A stretch of DNA of 64,000 bases, taken from Agrypnia vestita (taxonomy: Eukaryota; Arthropoda; Insecta; Trichoptera; Phryganeidae). The translations under genes were made by a program, and so were the position numbers. A model generated the notes under the pieces. The model was not told the origin of the DNA, ran no database searches, and saw nothing but the letters and a program-made list of their open reading frames with translations. Location: assembly GCA_016648135.1 (NCBI GenBank), contig JADDOH010002004.1:124001-188000 (forward strand), given 5' to 3'. Every line of letters starts with the position of its first letter. Position 1 is the first letter of the stretch. Shown piece after piece: positions 1-10,843 of the stretch.

Positions 1-640
1 GCAGCATCAGATCCTCGTGCACTGCAAAAATAATCGCTGTTCCACAACACGTCGCGCGGCTGTCACAGGGCTGGCCCAAGCCCAAGCTCTGCTCGGGAGG
101 TTTAGCAGCACACTAGTGAGCAGATGACACAGAATGAGGAACTCGATCAGGCGCTCGGGGAGTGGTGAAGTGTAATCAGAGCGGTGACGTCACGCGAGGG
201 CGTGGCGAGCGTAATAACGCTGGTCCAGATCTCACACAGGCGCTGGCTCCTGGGCGCGCACTCCGAGGCTGACACACATCTTATCTCTTCTTTCGTTTTA
301 TCCATTTCACGGCCGAGTACGTTTGTCTGACATGCTCCTATCAAAAATGGATATGTATCCGGATACTTTATAGACTGTCTTCTTCTTCAACTGCTGATTT
401 ACACTTGAAAGATGTACAAGTTTTAGACGTTTTCGGATGAAGTTGACCCATATGACTGACTCCCATTGTTCTCATACGCGCATTGATCGTCTTCTATCTA
501 CGCTTGCAAAGGAAGAGACCTCGGGGTTAATTGAAAAACTTTATTATTCTTAAAACAGCGCAAACTTTAAACAGAATGTATAGGGTGTCCCGTAGTAGGT
601 ATCAAAAACTTCACGGGAGCCTCCTTAATTCTATTTTGAA
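1..640. other. Unassigned sequence
   Basis: No gene or recognisable element is seen. The first 300 bases are fairly GC-rich and the rest is AT-rich. The open frames are short and resemble no known family. Confidence 0.4.
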
Positions 641-765
641 TGGAAAATATTCTTTATATTTTATTTATTTATTTATTCACGCCCAAGGGGCTTTTACAAC
701 ATGAGTAAATATTTGAAAATAAAATAAAAACAGTCAACAAAGTTTGATAAATAATTAACTTAATG
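640..765 (-). mobile_element. LINE 3' tail (AATA-type)
   Basis: Read on the minus strand, this ends in AAAAGCCCCTTGGGCGTGAA followed by AATA repeats. The same ending (AAAAGCCCATAAGGGCGTTAA plus AATA repeats, split here only by small changes) occurs at 57700-57750 (+), just after an RNase H-like fragment. I therefore read it as a 5'-truncated 3' end of that LINE family. Confidence 0.5.
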
Positions 766-944
766 CAAGTAAGAAAACGTACATGGTTACATATACATAT
801 AAAAAATACAATACATATACTTGAGTACACACATATAAAAACATGAGTAAATATAATATCTGTGATAGGTGAAATAAAAATATAGTTAGAATTGTCTAAT
901 AAATAAAATTACATTAAAATTGTAGTTAGGATTTTGGGTGAAAT

Positions 945-1060
945 GTCGACAAGCGACATCAGAGTTTGCATTTTTTATCAATATTTCTGAGTTATCCTGT
1001 AAAACGTTAAGCTTACAAAAGAAAGGCGAGAAATATTTAAAAAAAAATGCAAAGTTTGCT
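945..1060. repeat. Fragment of TA-flanked foldback family
   Basis: It contains the internal words of the foldback family seen complete at 22767-23299: CGACATCA, TTGCATTTTTT, TCAATATTTCTGAGTTAT and TGTAAAACGTT. A short inverted remnant follows (AGAAATATTT, AAATGCAAAGTTTG). The termini are missing, so it looks like an internally deleted copy. Confidence 0.45.
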
Positions 1061-1165
1061 GTTCTTAGATTTTCACGGCCGTTTAGAATTCTCTGGAATA
1101 TTTCGCCGAGTTTTTACAACGTTCTGACGTTTCGGATCCCATTGCAGGGTCCATGATCGGAAGAA
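1058..1165 (-). repeat. Family A hammerhead-like repeat, degraded
   Basis: On the minus strand it reads ATGGACCCTGCAATGGGATC then CGAAACGTC, the helix II plus GAAA-ACGT-C block of family A (compare 27937-28155). The first core strand has decayed to CCGATCA instead of CTGATGA. The flank toward lower coordinates (TTCTTAGATTTTCACGGCC) matches the arm of the 27.9-kb copy. Confidence 0.45.
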
Positions 1166-1487
1166 AATTTTGATGTTGCTTATTACCGTAGAGAATATTT
1201 TCTATTCAAAACTGAATGAAGATTTTGCTAGTAGCTACTGATTGAACACGGATTATAGAATGGAAGTTATTGGGAAATGGATTTGGTATCGGTTTGTGTG
1301 GAGGTCAATGAGCAATGAAAGGAAGCACGTTTCCCTCCGGATCCAGGTAGATGGAGTGGTTCCTCCCTCATCAGAAGGGCGCTACGTCTCACTCTGTTCT
1401 TCTGGTTCACTCTGTTTCTCGTCTGACGGATTAGTCCGGTCACGTACACACAAAGATCCTCACAGGTCAGCACAGTCAAGCACATAA

Positions 1488-1880
1488 TTCAACTAACTAA
1501 CTAACTAACCAACTAACCATCATGCCGTTTCCCCGCAGGGGTAGGCAGAGAGGATTGAACGCCACACCCTTCTATCCTGGCACACCGCTTTTGCTTCGGC
1601 CACATTCATACATCTTCTCATACAAGTTCTACGGTTGTTGCGGCTTTTATCAGGGCCATCCTCAAATACTTGTAGTATCTGATCGTGCCAGGTCTTTCGC
1701 GGACGCCCTCTATTTCTGTTGCCTCACGGTACCACAACACTCGCCTCATATATTTTCTTACAAATGTTCCAAAATCAAGCAATATTGTGTCGAAGTCATA
1801 GAAACAAGATTTAAGTAGAGCGTGCACTATGGAAAGGTGTAGGAAAAAGGTGGATGTGTTCAATAACGTCTGGTCCTGCT
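1488..1880 (-). mobile_element. RTE-like LINE family 1, 3' fragment
   Basis: The 3' end is marked by an AACT repeat followed by CATGCCGTTTCCCC and GGGGTAGGCAGAGAGGA. The same boundary occurs in six other copies, all on the minus strand. The minus-strand translation gives a decayed RT C-terminal tail (RERPGTIRYYKYL, matching RPRKTWHDQILQVF in better copies). Frameshifts and stops show it is dead. The best copy is at 59745-60270. Confidence 0.7.
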
Positions 1881-2089
1881 CATAAAGATCGAGTAGCTAC
1901 AAGACACGCGGTATAGATAATGTAATATCAATCATTTATAACCTATCTAAATTCATATAACACTTTTTCTAAGCTTTATTTTAAATATTTTTATTATTAT
2001 TAAAAATAATCATTACATTTTACATATATTGTAGCTTCTTGGAATCTATAATTCTACGCAGTTTTCATCAAAGTGTTTTCACGCTAGTT

Positions 2090-2185
2090 CACACAATCTT
2101 CTCTGTAGAGTTTTCTGGACTATTTTACGGACCTTTCTGACCAACGTTTGGAATCCCATTGCCGGGTTCATCACCGGCCCGATCT
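2090..2185 (-). repeat. Family A hammerhead-like repeat, degraded
   Basis: On the minus strand, GTGATGA is followed by ACCCGGCAATGGGATTCC and then CAAACGTTGG. This is the family A order of core, helix II, GAAA and ACGT with point changes in the core (first C to G, G of GAAA to C). The flank GAGTTTTCTGG also recurs at 58740 and 44090. Confidence 0.4.
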
Positions 2186-2456
2186 ACATTCTGCTCTCAT
2201 TAAAGATGGTTGACCACGCGCTCGAGCGGAAGATCACGTGCCCCGCACGTGCTATTTTTCAATTAGTTTAAAGTAACGTCTATTCGGGCAATTAGCTGAA
2301 CGGTTCAGTGAGTGAATGATTTACTCAAGTATTGAGCTTAAGTTCCTGCTTCGCTACGGTTTGAACCTGGACTAAGTGTCGTTGAAAAACCCTGAAATAT
2401 TTATCGCTGTCGAGTTCTGTCATTTTGTTGGATGAATTTGTAAACAACATAAATAT

Positions 2457-3052
2457 TGTCACGTCTCGTGGCTGCAAGAGGAATTAATGAAAACGCTGGG
2501 ATTTAATACAGGATTTATTGAATACCGATTAATTAATTATTATAATGTTTAAAGTCGCTTATCCCTATTAAATGTAACGCTATTCCTTAAATTAAACTGT
2601 TTCGCAATTTGTCACTCGTAAATATACACTTTATATTCTCTTTAACACTATTTTCACTGCTCACTAGAATATTCCATCAATTTCCGCACTTATTAATTTT
2701 GCTTCGGTTTATCTCGCCACGTAAGAATTTTCTAGAATCGCTGTCGAATCTCCGCTCGCTTGGCACCGCTGGCTTCTCGCCGCTACTGCTCGCTTGGCCG
2801 GACTGACCCGCCTCCCGCGACTACCTTCGCTTGTATTATCGCTGTGAACGCACACGGAAAATAACTCTCCGGTTACTCCCGTGTGTCGTATTTATACTGG
2901 CCAACATTGTTATCGAAATTTCGAGACATTTCACGCGTTTTCGAGAAGTTCCTCGCGTTTTCCAGACTTTTGGAGATGTCTCTCGAAAGTCAGAGGTGAT
3001 TCCAGATCCTTCGGTAGTATTGTGCCAACTTCAAACAACTGTCACTTTGACA
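2457..3052 (-). mobile_element. Solo-LTR-like element 1
   Basis: Read on the minus strand it starts TGTCAAAGTGACAG and ends GACGTGACA, so it has TGT...ACA ends. It carries TATAAATA (2889-2896) with GC-rich sequence downstream and then AATAAA (about 2511-2522), the U3-R-U5 order expected of an LTR. A shorter relative lies at 7261-7740 with TATA box and AATAAA in the same places. No clear target duplication and no internal coding region adjoin it. It could instead be a DNA element with a captured promoter. Confidence 0.5.
2889..2932 (-). promoter_or_regulatory. LTR-type TATA box with upstream HSE-like array
   Basis: TATAAATA lies on the minus strand at 2889-2896. Just upstream, at 2915-2932, is GAA-nn-TTC-nn-GAC-nn-TTC, a heat shock element array with one imperfect unit. 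A perfect three-unit array (GAAnnTTCnnGAA) lies at 2725-2737, downstream of the TATA box. Function is inferred from pattern only. Confidence 0.4.
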
Positions 3053-3483
3053 GAAGTGCGTGATTCTTTTTTTAGCCTCTTTACAATATATACATTTGGT
3101 GTTTAAATCGTTGTCATTTGAAAATGCATTGTTTTATGATCCGGGTCATTTCCTTCCGGGATATAAATGCAATTCTACCGCCGTTTGCAGAATTTTTACA
3201 ACTTAATTTTATGAGCTTTGCTTATTAATATTTACATATTTTTTCATCGCATGGTTTTTGCCATAGATCACCTAAATATATGGACAAGAATTAACGTAAA
3301 TTACTTGGTACACAACATGGTGCCCTTGCTGGTTACCCGAGCTAGTAAATTTTGAAACATTTATGAAAATGTCAGGCTGAGTACTCTTAAAAAGTATAAT
3401 TTCTAAAAAATCTTATATTTTTACAAGAAGACGTTTTTACGTTATCGGTTTGGAACGAAATTAAAAAAAAAAACAACGTCCAA

Positions 3484-3665
3484 TTAGTAGCTTGTTGGTC
3501 TTGTGGTTAGGACTCTCGCCTCGTGATCCAAAGGTCGCAAATTCGAATCTCACTCCAGACAAGCAAGTTAGTCCTATTTTCATAGCACAAGCGTTTGGCT
3601 TAATTTAAAAATAGTAAAAATATTGATGTGACACGATTTCGTGTTCGCATCTCTATTTTATAAAA
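3484..3665 (+). mobile_element. tRNA-derived SINE, family 1
   Basis: A pol III A-box-like stretch (TTGGTCTTGTGGTTAGGAC) is followed by a B box (AATTCGAATCT) about 45 bases later. The unique body contains GTTAGTCCTATTTTCATAGC and ends TTTCGTGTTCGCATCT. The same body follows a tRNA-like head on the minus strand at 40445-40640, and a copy without the B box is at 45822-45955. The cloverleaf is not intact, so this is a SINE and not a tRNA gene. Confidence 0.65.
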
Positions 3666-4055
3666 AAAAAATTTAAAAAATACGTTTTGTTTGCTAGAGA
3701 ATTAATTATGCAAGAGTAAGTACAACGGTATAAATGAATCTTAAATGTACCCGAGGGGAGACATTCTTTCACTGTGACCCAACCCCCTTTCCTAAAGAAC
3801 GAGTTTAGTTTATTTTATAAATATTTATAGTCTGGTTTTAGCACAATTTTGAGAAATTGAAGTTTTCTATTTATTTTAGACGGTACTCGTAATATTAATT
3901 TTGGATTTGATTTTTGTATTCCGCGCTCGATTTTCATTCCTTAAGAGTTCCACCACCACCCTGGCAGAGTAAAATTTTGTTAGAAATTGGGTGATTTTTT
4001 TTTTGATACCTACTTATTTAAGTACATATATATAAAACTGTTGTTTTATTAAAAA
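3666..4055. other. Unassigned AT-rich sequence
   Basis: No gene or repeat was recognised here. Confidence 0.4.
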
Positions 4056-4059
4056 AAAA

Positions 4060-4814
4060 TGGCTGCGTCATGTCAATTTCCGCGGAGTTCTCCTCCTCAA
4101 CGAAGCATAATATCAGATTTGCAGACAATAATCCTTCCTTCCTGGGTTTCAATCCGTGGGATTGGCTTGCAGCTAAGCACATCTTCTCCATTCTGCTCGG
4201 TCTCCGGCGATACTCTTCAGCTCTGTGTAGGAGGCACAATTCATATCTTGGCGCACTTGTTTAAGATATTCACGGCGAGGGCGCCCTCTGGCAATCTTTA
4301 TTCTCTACCATTCCCTCCATTATAGTTTTGAGAAGATTTTCATGGCGTAAAATATGCCCCATCCATTTTGCACGCCTTTTCGAGATGGTATTCATCATGT
4401 GCCTGGTTTCATCGATCCTGTTGAGAGCCTCTTCATTCGTAATGTGGTCTCTCCAGGAAATTCCTAGGGCGCGTCTGTAGGTCCATATCTCGAAGACTAC
4501 TAATCGTTTTTATCTCTGTCGCCAATGCACCATGTCTCACATCCATGCAGCAAAATACTCCACACATAAGTTTTTATTAATTGCTCGCGAAGCTTTAGGT
4601 TTATATTATTGGATTCTAAAATCTTTGAGTTTTTGTTAAACGCAAGTTTTGCTCGGTGGTTGCGACTGTCAACCTCTCTTTTTGTACGACCATCCCACGT
4701 GATTTTACTCCCAAGATAGATAAACTCTTCTTCGTTCTTAATTGCAGCTCCTGACATTAGTGTGTTCATTTGTTGTTCGTCGTAGACAATAATATGTACC
4801 CTAACAAGTGCCAA
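4060..4814 (-). mobile_element. RTE-like LINE family 2, RT C-terminal fragment
   Basis: The minus-strand frame 4814-4500 translates with YLGSKITWDGRTKREVDSR and LREQLIKTYVWSILLHGCE, typical of the thumb and C-terminal region of insect RTE-type reverse transcriptases. After frameshifts the downstream part reads ISWRDHITNEEALNRI and MMNTISKRRAKWMG. A plus-strand copy of the second half lies at 8335-8625. The catalytic palm region is absent. It is a 5'-truncated pseudogene with no endonuclease domain. Confidence 0.75.
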
Positions 4815-4889
4815 TAAACAAATACTAATCTCTTTATAAAAAAATGAGCCAATTTGTACCTAAATTTTCTTCTCCCAGGGTGGTTTAAC

Positions 4890-5130
4890 CCCTTAATACC
4901 GCGCCCCCACCCTTCACACCGGTCGCCCGGGGGCTGGTCGGTTCCACCGCGACTTTTCGAATATTTCAGCTGTCCCGTGACATCTGGGCACTCTCGGTCC
5001 GCCGGCGGTTTCGGCGCTCGCGAGGTCAACGGACATTTAACCCAGAGATGGCCGAGCAGATCTGGGTCGCGGAGAAAGTGGCCGCCGTGACGTGGGCGGC
5101 GGCGGCGGCGCTGGTGGCGTGTTTGTGTTT
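4890..5130. other. GC-rich island
   Basis: It is dense in CpG against an AT-rich background and contains the start of the 5048 frame. It could be a promoter-proximal island or LINE-derived GC-rich sequence. Confidence 0.35.
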
Positions 5131-5251
5131 CAATATTTTACAGATGACCGCCGTCAGGTTGGTCAACCGTATCTCTCTGCGCCAGCTAACCTGTCTGCGA
5201 AATGAAAAATTGCCAATTTACGGGCCATCCATAAAGTACGTCAAACTTTAA
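5048..5251 (+). CDS. Candidate GC-rich first exon, unidentified
   Basis: The frame opens at an ATG with a fair context (AGAGATGG) inside a GC-rich island (about 4890-5130). It reads MAEQIWVAEKVAAVTW and then a run of alanines and LVACLCFNIL, a plausible N-terminal signal anchor. Third codon positions are almost all G or C for the first 25 codons. That bias stops near 5150, where CAG-GTTGGT could be a weak splice donor; the rest of the frame is AT-richer and runs into a TIR element at 5222. I do not recognise the protein. A chance frame through a GC island is a real alternative. Confidence 0.25.
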   Translation: MAEQIWVAEKVAAVTWAAAAALVACLCFNILQMTAVRLVNRISLRQLTCLRNEKLPIYGPSIKYVKL

Positions 5252-6323
5252 GGGGGGGGACATTGTGTGACAAGGGGTGGGAGGGGTCCTAAGTTTCGTG
5301 ACGTCACATTTCAAAATCTAATACAATTTAATAAAAACGGTTATATAGAGACAGCCCGTGCATCTTTTAATAAGATGAAAAGTCTACTCTGTAATGACGA
5401 CTTAAACTTGAAGCTCAGACATAGGTTGATCAGATGCTGTGTATGGTCAGTTCTACTTTACGGTGTTGAAGCATGGACGCTGAAGGTGACTACTTTAAAT
5501 CGCCTAGAGGCGTTCGAAATGTGGATACATCGTAAAATGTTAAGGATATCTTGGACTGGTAATGTTGAAGTTTTACGTAGAGCAAATATAAACAGACAGT
5601 TACTCAACGTAGTAAAGCTCCGTAAAATTTCATATTTTGGTCATATAATGAGAGGCGAAAAATACTCCATCCTTCAGTTCGTCATGAAGGGGAAGATTGA
5701 GGGTCACAGAGGGGTCGGAAGGAGGCGGCATTCCTGGCTTGGAAACATCCGAGAGTGAACCGGGATAAGAAGCGTGGAAGAGCTGTTCCGCGCTGCCCTG
5801 GACAGGGAAACTTTCTCCCAGATGATCGGGGGGGCCCGACAGAGCACATGAAGAAGCAGATTATATAGTTCAATTGTACGCGAGAGGTTTATCGTCAAAA
5901 GTCCTATGCGTCTTACTGAAAGATCTTGGCTTATCCAGATCTTCCGTTAGTTCCATATTAGAATGCGTATCGAAAACGGCACTAACGGAGTCTTGTCGGA
6001 TTTGGTTAGGCAGGGAGGGAGACCGAAACAGTGGAGGTGAGTGCTGATGCATCATAAGGGGGCCCCTTAAACCTACACCTGGGTCACAAGTCCCAGGCCC
6101 TGTTCTCGGCTCCCCTCTCTGCAGTGCGGTGGAGCCGGCACCCGCGCGGTGAATCCATCGAATGCTAAGTGTTTCGTCTATTCGTCAATTTCTAAATGTA
6201 AAATTGCTAAATATGTGACGTCACACTAGGGAGGGGGGTCTCACAAATGTGACCAACTGTGACAAGGACGGGGGAGGGGTCAAAAAATCACGAAATTAGT
6301 GTGACGTACTTTATGGATGACCC
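5222..6323. mobile_element. TIR element interrupted by LINE sequence
   Basis: The ends are inverted: GGGCCATCCATAAAGTACGT at left and, on the other strand, GGGTCATCCATAAAGTACGT at right. Just inside both ends lie G-rich runs and copies of GTGACGTCACA. The middle holds an RT fragment (5280-5860) and a second LINE-like stretch (about 5915-6180, with GREGRPKQWR), so LINEs appear to have inserted into the TIR element. No matching target duplication was found. The superfamily is not assigned. Confidence 0.6.
5280..5860 (+). mobile_element. RTE-like LINE family 3, RT C-terminal fragment
   Basis: The plus-strand frame runs to a stop at 5758. It reads LKLRHRLIRCCVWSVLLYG, then EAWTLK, FEMWIHRKMLRISW, YFGHIMRGEKY and GVGRRRHSWLGNIRE, the standard C-terminal tail of a non-LTR RT. 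Beyond the stop the same frame continues with GIRSVEELFRAALDRE, so a single stop splits the tail. The palm and endonuclease are missing. Shorter relatives lie at 12762-13022 and 55245-55440, both plus strand. Confidence 0.85.
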
Positions 6324-6329
6324 TTAAGT

Positions 6330-7258
6330 CTTTATCATGGAGCCTGAGATTGTAAGCCGAAAAAATATTTTAATTGTTGTACTAAATCGGCAGAAATTGC
6401 CAACTGGCAATACACCGACTATATTGATAAATTATACAAGTCTTACAGAGACGAAGCTAATTAATATATGAGAAAAATGGATGGAACGGCTTATACGACG
6501 GCTCAGGGCTTACAACCTGTATGAGCCGGCTTAAGTGATTTTAGGTGTATTCTAGTAGATATGTTTAATAATTCGAAAGAATATCGTATAAACGTTATAA
6601 GGAATTTTGCTAAAAAAACTCCACTTACAAAATATATAGAGGTATCATTACCAGTTATGAAAACTATGTATAACTAACTTGTTAATGAGAAAAAACAACA
6701 GATATACTATGTACTACTTACTATTTAAAATATAACAATACTCCTCTCCTACTCACGAGTTGTATTACTCATGTAGAAGAGAAATACCATTGTAAAAACT
6801 GTCCACTATCTTTATTGTAAAAAAAGTATTTATCTATTAAATACAAAAATTAAAAAAAAAGATGTCTCTAGCAGAGAACATAGAAATATATGAATGGTTC
6901 TTGATTTCGAACACACAGGTATATAGAACCATCAGTTTTTTTTTGATAATGTGTGAATCTTCTTACGATGGAATTGGTGATTGAGTTTGAATGAATTCTC
7001 ATATATTAGCAAATTTATTTCCAACATATCATGCATTCCACTGCTTACGTACATACTATCACGCCGTTTTTCTGCATGTTTAGAACGCCATTTTCTTCTG
7101 CCTTGGCACAACCACACATCATATAAAATTTCGTCGTTGAAACTTTATCAAATTTCAGTTTATCTAATCATGTCAGATCTTTCGCAAACGCCCTCTGTTC
7201 TTATTCGTTCAACGCTTGACCAAACCGAGTCTTTATTCTATCTACTACGCTACAATCC
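6330..7258. other. Unassigned AT-rich sequence
   Basis: No gene, repeat or RNA was recognised. The open frame at 6981-7334 resembles nothing known. Confidence 0.4.
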
Positions 7259-7260
7259 AC

Positions 7261-7740
7261 ATTACGTGTGTGGCTGCGGGAAGAATGAACGAAAACACTG
7301 GAAATTAATTAGGGATTTATTAATTACAAATTAATTAACTATGGAATGTACAAATTTACTTAACACTATAAAGCTCAACGCTATTCTTTAAATTAAACTA
7401 CTTCGCAGTAAATCACTCGTTAGTAAAGACTTTATTATCGCTGGAACATTCCATGCGATTCCGCATTTATTAATAGCTTCGATTTATTTCGCTACTTAGG
7501 TTAGAACTTCGCTCGATTATTCGCTCGATTTATCGCTCCGACTTCGCACTGTTTTTGCTTGTCAAGAACCTGCGCTGCGGCCGGCGCTGTATTTATACCC
7601 GAAAACGCTGGTACTTTGTATTTTACGGACCATTATAGTATTTAGGAGAAGATCCTCGTGACTTTTAGGCTTTTCTAGGTGTTCCTCGAATGTTTCAGGT
7701 GCCTCCCGAAGTCCGTAGATCACCCTAGGCCGTTGTGACA
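7261..7740 (-). mobile_element. Solo-LTR-like element 2
   Basis: This is a relative of 2457-3052 in the same orientation. Shared words include GTGGCTGC at the left end, TTAAATTAAACT, a TTCCGCATTTATTAAT block, and TATAAATA (minus strand, 7590-7597). It begins TGTCACAACGG on the minus strand. AATAAA lies near the left end (7315-7325). The left boundary is approximate. Confidence 0.45.
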
Positions 7741-7744
7741 AGTG

Positions 7745-8330
7745 AGACGTCACCAGGGATTCGGACAGTGCGTTAATTATTTTTAGAAACTCGTTACGTT
7801 ATATTAAAAATAATAACACTGTTTACTTTCAAACAGTGTTATAATTTTCTGTTCATTCTTCACTCCGTCGTATAAAATTGTAAACGAACTTCATTAAACC
7901 ATTTTATCTTCTCAGTGTATTTTAATCATAGATGAATCAAGATATAATGTCCAATCTACCTGTGTAACCAGACGTAATCGATATTCGATTAATAGCTAAG
8001 TGATATTAGGGGCGGAACTAGGTGTTAAGGGTGATAAAAATATATCTCGTAATACAAATGCATACGACTGAAAAAGGTTCATTCTCTATAGTTAGACAAA
8101 AATGTGTATCTCTTTCGATATAGTGTCCCTACGTACGTGAAAAAGACTTCATCAAATAATAAGCAAGGCAAATATAAACATTATCATATATTAGGTGGAT
8201 GCATAATTTCTTCAATAACTAGAATAATTTCTTTATTTTATATTAATTAGCTCTTTATCTCCCGTATATTTATTTTTTGATTTTGTCTATACACCGATTA
8301 TTAATTTGTATTAAGTATACGCTGTAATAT
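7745..8330. other. Unassigned AT-rich sequence
   Basis: No gene was recognised. A short TA repeat lies at about 8326-8342, just before a LINE fragment. Confidence 0.4.
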
Positions 8331-8334
8331 ATAT

Positions 8335-8625
8335 ATATATAAGAGGAATTTCCTGGAGAGACCACATTAGGAGTGAAGAGGTTCTCAGCAGGATCTATAA
8401 AACCAGGCACATGATGAATACCATATCGAAAAGACGTGCAAAATGGATGGGGCATATTTTACGACATGAAAATTTGCTCAAAACTATACTGAAGGGAATG
8501 GTAGAGGGAAACATTGCCAGAGGGCGCTCTCGCCGTGAATATCTCGAGCAAGTGTGCCAAGATATGAATTGTGCCTCCTACACGGAGCTGGAGAGGATCG
8601 CCGGATACCGAGTTTTCTTGTTAAT
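8335..8625 (+). mobile_element. RTE-like LINE family 2, 3' fragment
   Basis: The plus-strand translation gives ISWRDHIRSEEVLSRIYKT, MMNTISKRRAKWMGHILRHE and ARGRSRREYLEQVCQDMNC. It is the same protein tail as at 4060-4814 on the other strand. The fragment starts abruptly after a TA repeat and has no catalytic domain. Confidence 0.75.
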
Positions 8626-8629
8626 CATA

Positions 8630-9220
8630 CGATACGTAGTTTTGTTATTGTAATTTGTCGTTTAATTGACATTTGTCGTATTTAAATTCTTTCATAGGGT
8701 TAGGAACACAAAATGGGCATCGAAAACCACGCAACATTATGCTGTGCCACTTGGAGAAAGCGATTTCATCGATTTTTTCGACGAGGAAACGATTAACGAA
8801 AGGGCATGCCGATAGTGCTTTGTTCGCTTCAAAGTTGGTGGTATAGCTCTGACGACGAGTTGGAAAAGGGTCAATTAAAAAATTTTGATGACCAGACCCT
8901 GGAGTCTGGACCCTGCGGAATTGATCGTCTTCCAAGCAAGTTACTGTTGTATTATTTTTCGTTTTTTTTTACGTTACAATGTATTTTTTTAAAACTGGGT
9001 AACTACGCATCAACCTCGTGACTTCTGGATGCGGTCTAAGGCAGAGATGTACGGCAGGTCACGTGCCGACAAGAATTATTAAATACAAAAGAACAACAAA
9101 AGGCGCGTTCTCTCTTTATCGGTCGACGGGCTCAAGAATGAGCGTCGCGCTAATAATGTTTTCCTTTGCTTTTCTTTTTTCTCGTCATTTTTTTTTCCGA
9201 AAATTTCCTTTCGGCACGAA
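8630..9220. other. Unassigned sequence
   Basis: Nothing is recognised apart from the start of a GC-rich stretch near the right end. Confidence 0.35.
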
Positions 9221-9224
9221 CCGC

Positions 9225-9445
9225 TTTTCGCTTCGCGGTGGCGAGTCACCGAGAGTACCGAGCCGGCCCGCGGCGGTGTACCACCACCGCCCCCCGCGGG
9301 CGAGGAGTTGCGCAAGCCTCCGCGGCCGGCCCGCCGCGCGCCGTGATGCAACCACTTCTCCGTGTTATGCAAACTTCCTCGGCCGCCGCTCCTCCGACTG
9401 CGGGACCCGACCTCCCCGCCGGTCGCGGCCCGTCAACCTGAATAT
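9225..9445. other. GC-rich island
   Basis: It is very rich in CpG, with open frames on both strands (for example 9018-9533 plus) that are expected from base composition alone. No protein family is recognised. It could mark a promoter, but I see no TATA box or start that decides this. Confidence 0.3.
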
Positions 9446-9539
9446 TTCGTGTCAAATTGATCGAAAATATCATCGATATAAAAATTATTCAATGTTTTCT
9501 TTCTGCGAATTAGGTGAATTCCATAGAGTGTAAAATATC

Positions 9540-10770
9540 TACAGAAATTAACCAAACTAGTTCTTTGGGAGAGGGGAATGGGTTAGAGCTGGATTTATAT
9601 TGCGGTTAAAGTATTTATTTTTTACATGATTAAATCCTCTGATAATCAAGACGTATTTTTTGTTGTTCAAAACCGAGTCTCTTCAGTAAAAAGTCTTTTA
9701 GTAATATAATAAAGTTAGACTTATTTACTAAGGCATTATATAATTTAAGAGTATTTAGTTTGACCTTTTCATAATTATTACATAATTTACAAGATCGTTT
9801 TTTTAAACAAGGCACCAGTGTTGGTGCCCTAGTCCCATTCGATTTTAATCCTTTTCAATTTTCATAAATTTAGATACGAATATTGGAAGATACCTATAGT
9901 ATATAACCGGGATTAACTTAGCTATGATCATCTTAGTCTATTATTATCTGTGTTCTTCTTTTACCTGGAGCCAACTGCAGTACAAATGAGATGCGAATAT
10001 ATTATATTCCCATCTCATTTGTAATATCTAAATTATTTAAAACTTTATTTTTTCGTCATTGTAGACATTAAGATCGTTTTTCAAAGTTAAAATGTTGCGT
10101 TAACTGTATTATTGGTAATCAATATACCATGTTTGAAAAAATAGCGACACTTAAAAAAACATAATTAGATATAATAACATTAGTTGATTATTTAGTAATA
10201 TATTTTTAAATACCGTAAATGTACAATTAATTATGTCTTATATGTTTATCTGTAAGGATCGTCCGATCTGTTGATAACCTGTAAAAAAAATAATGTGCCC
10301 TGGCAACAAAATTGTGACATTTATTATCAAATTCGGATGTTCAGCTTCAAAGCTCGATATATAATTTTTTTGATTTCTTTGACTAAATTTGTTTTATTGC
10401 CCGTGTTTTGAAATTATTACATATACTTTTTTTATTTAATTATTACACAGTTTTTCTAAAAAATATATTATAGGTACCTACTAAAATATCACTGCTTATT
10501 CTTGTTGACTCTCAAATTTTTTTAAACGCAGATTAAAATGATAATTTAAATTTTTAGAATTCCTCTTTAAAAAAGTTAATTTTGACCAAATTATCAGATA
10601 GAGCGGGTGGGATGGTGTTATCCGATTTTGTTATTAACGTCCCCCATTATGTCTATTAAAATCTATTTCCTATTAAATTGTTTATTAAATACGTAGTAAA
10701 GAAAATTTTTTAAAAAAGATATTAATTAAAAAATATTCTTTCAATTAAATAATCTATTTTTTTTTATTTT
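9540..10770. other. AT-rich, probably intronic
   Basis: No repeat or gene was recognised. It lies directly upstream of the candidate exon at 10778 and ends in its pyrimidine tract. Confidence 0.4.
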
Positions 10771-10777
10771 GTTCCAG

Positions 10778-10843
10778 AAATTTCCTGAAGACCCGCGGCC
10801 GAGTCAAATGGATAATCTCTCGCAAATAAATATTTTGGAATTG
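10778..10843 (+). CDS. Candidate internal exon, 66 nt, phase 0
   Basis: The upstream side is a T-rich tract ending TTTTGTTCCAG and the downstream side is GTAAGTT, both strong insect splice signals. Of the three plus-strand frames only one is open right through: 22 codons reading KFPEDPRPSQMDNL and then SQINILEL. The exon is 66 nt, so it is symmetric and could be skipped without a frameshift. It is more GC-rich at its 5' half than the AT-rich sequence around it. I do not recognise the protein. The setting, with many kilobases of repeat-filled sequence on both sides, fits a long-intron gene on the plus strand. It could still be a chance match of splice signals. Confidence 0.6.

Noticed and set aside
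1267..1485. Paired frames on both strands at 1242-1487
   Set aside because: No family resemblance, and they run into an AACT simple repeat that belongs to the neighbouring LINE.
5267..5758. 163-codon open frame as a host gene
   Set aside because: Its motifs are those of a non-LTR RT tail, with decayed relatives at 12.8 and 55.3 kb.
9018..9533. 171-codon plus-strand frame, the longest in the window
   Set aside because: It runs through a GC-rich island where stop codons are rare. The opposite strand is equally open, there is no family resemblance, and both ends lie in low-complexity AT- or T-rich sequence.
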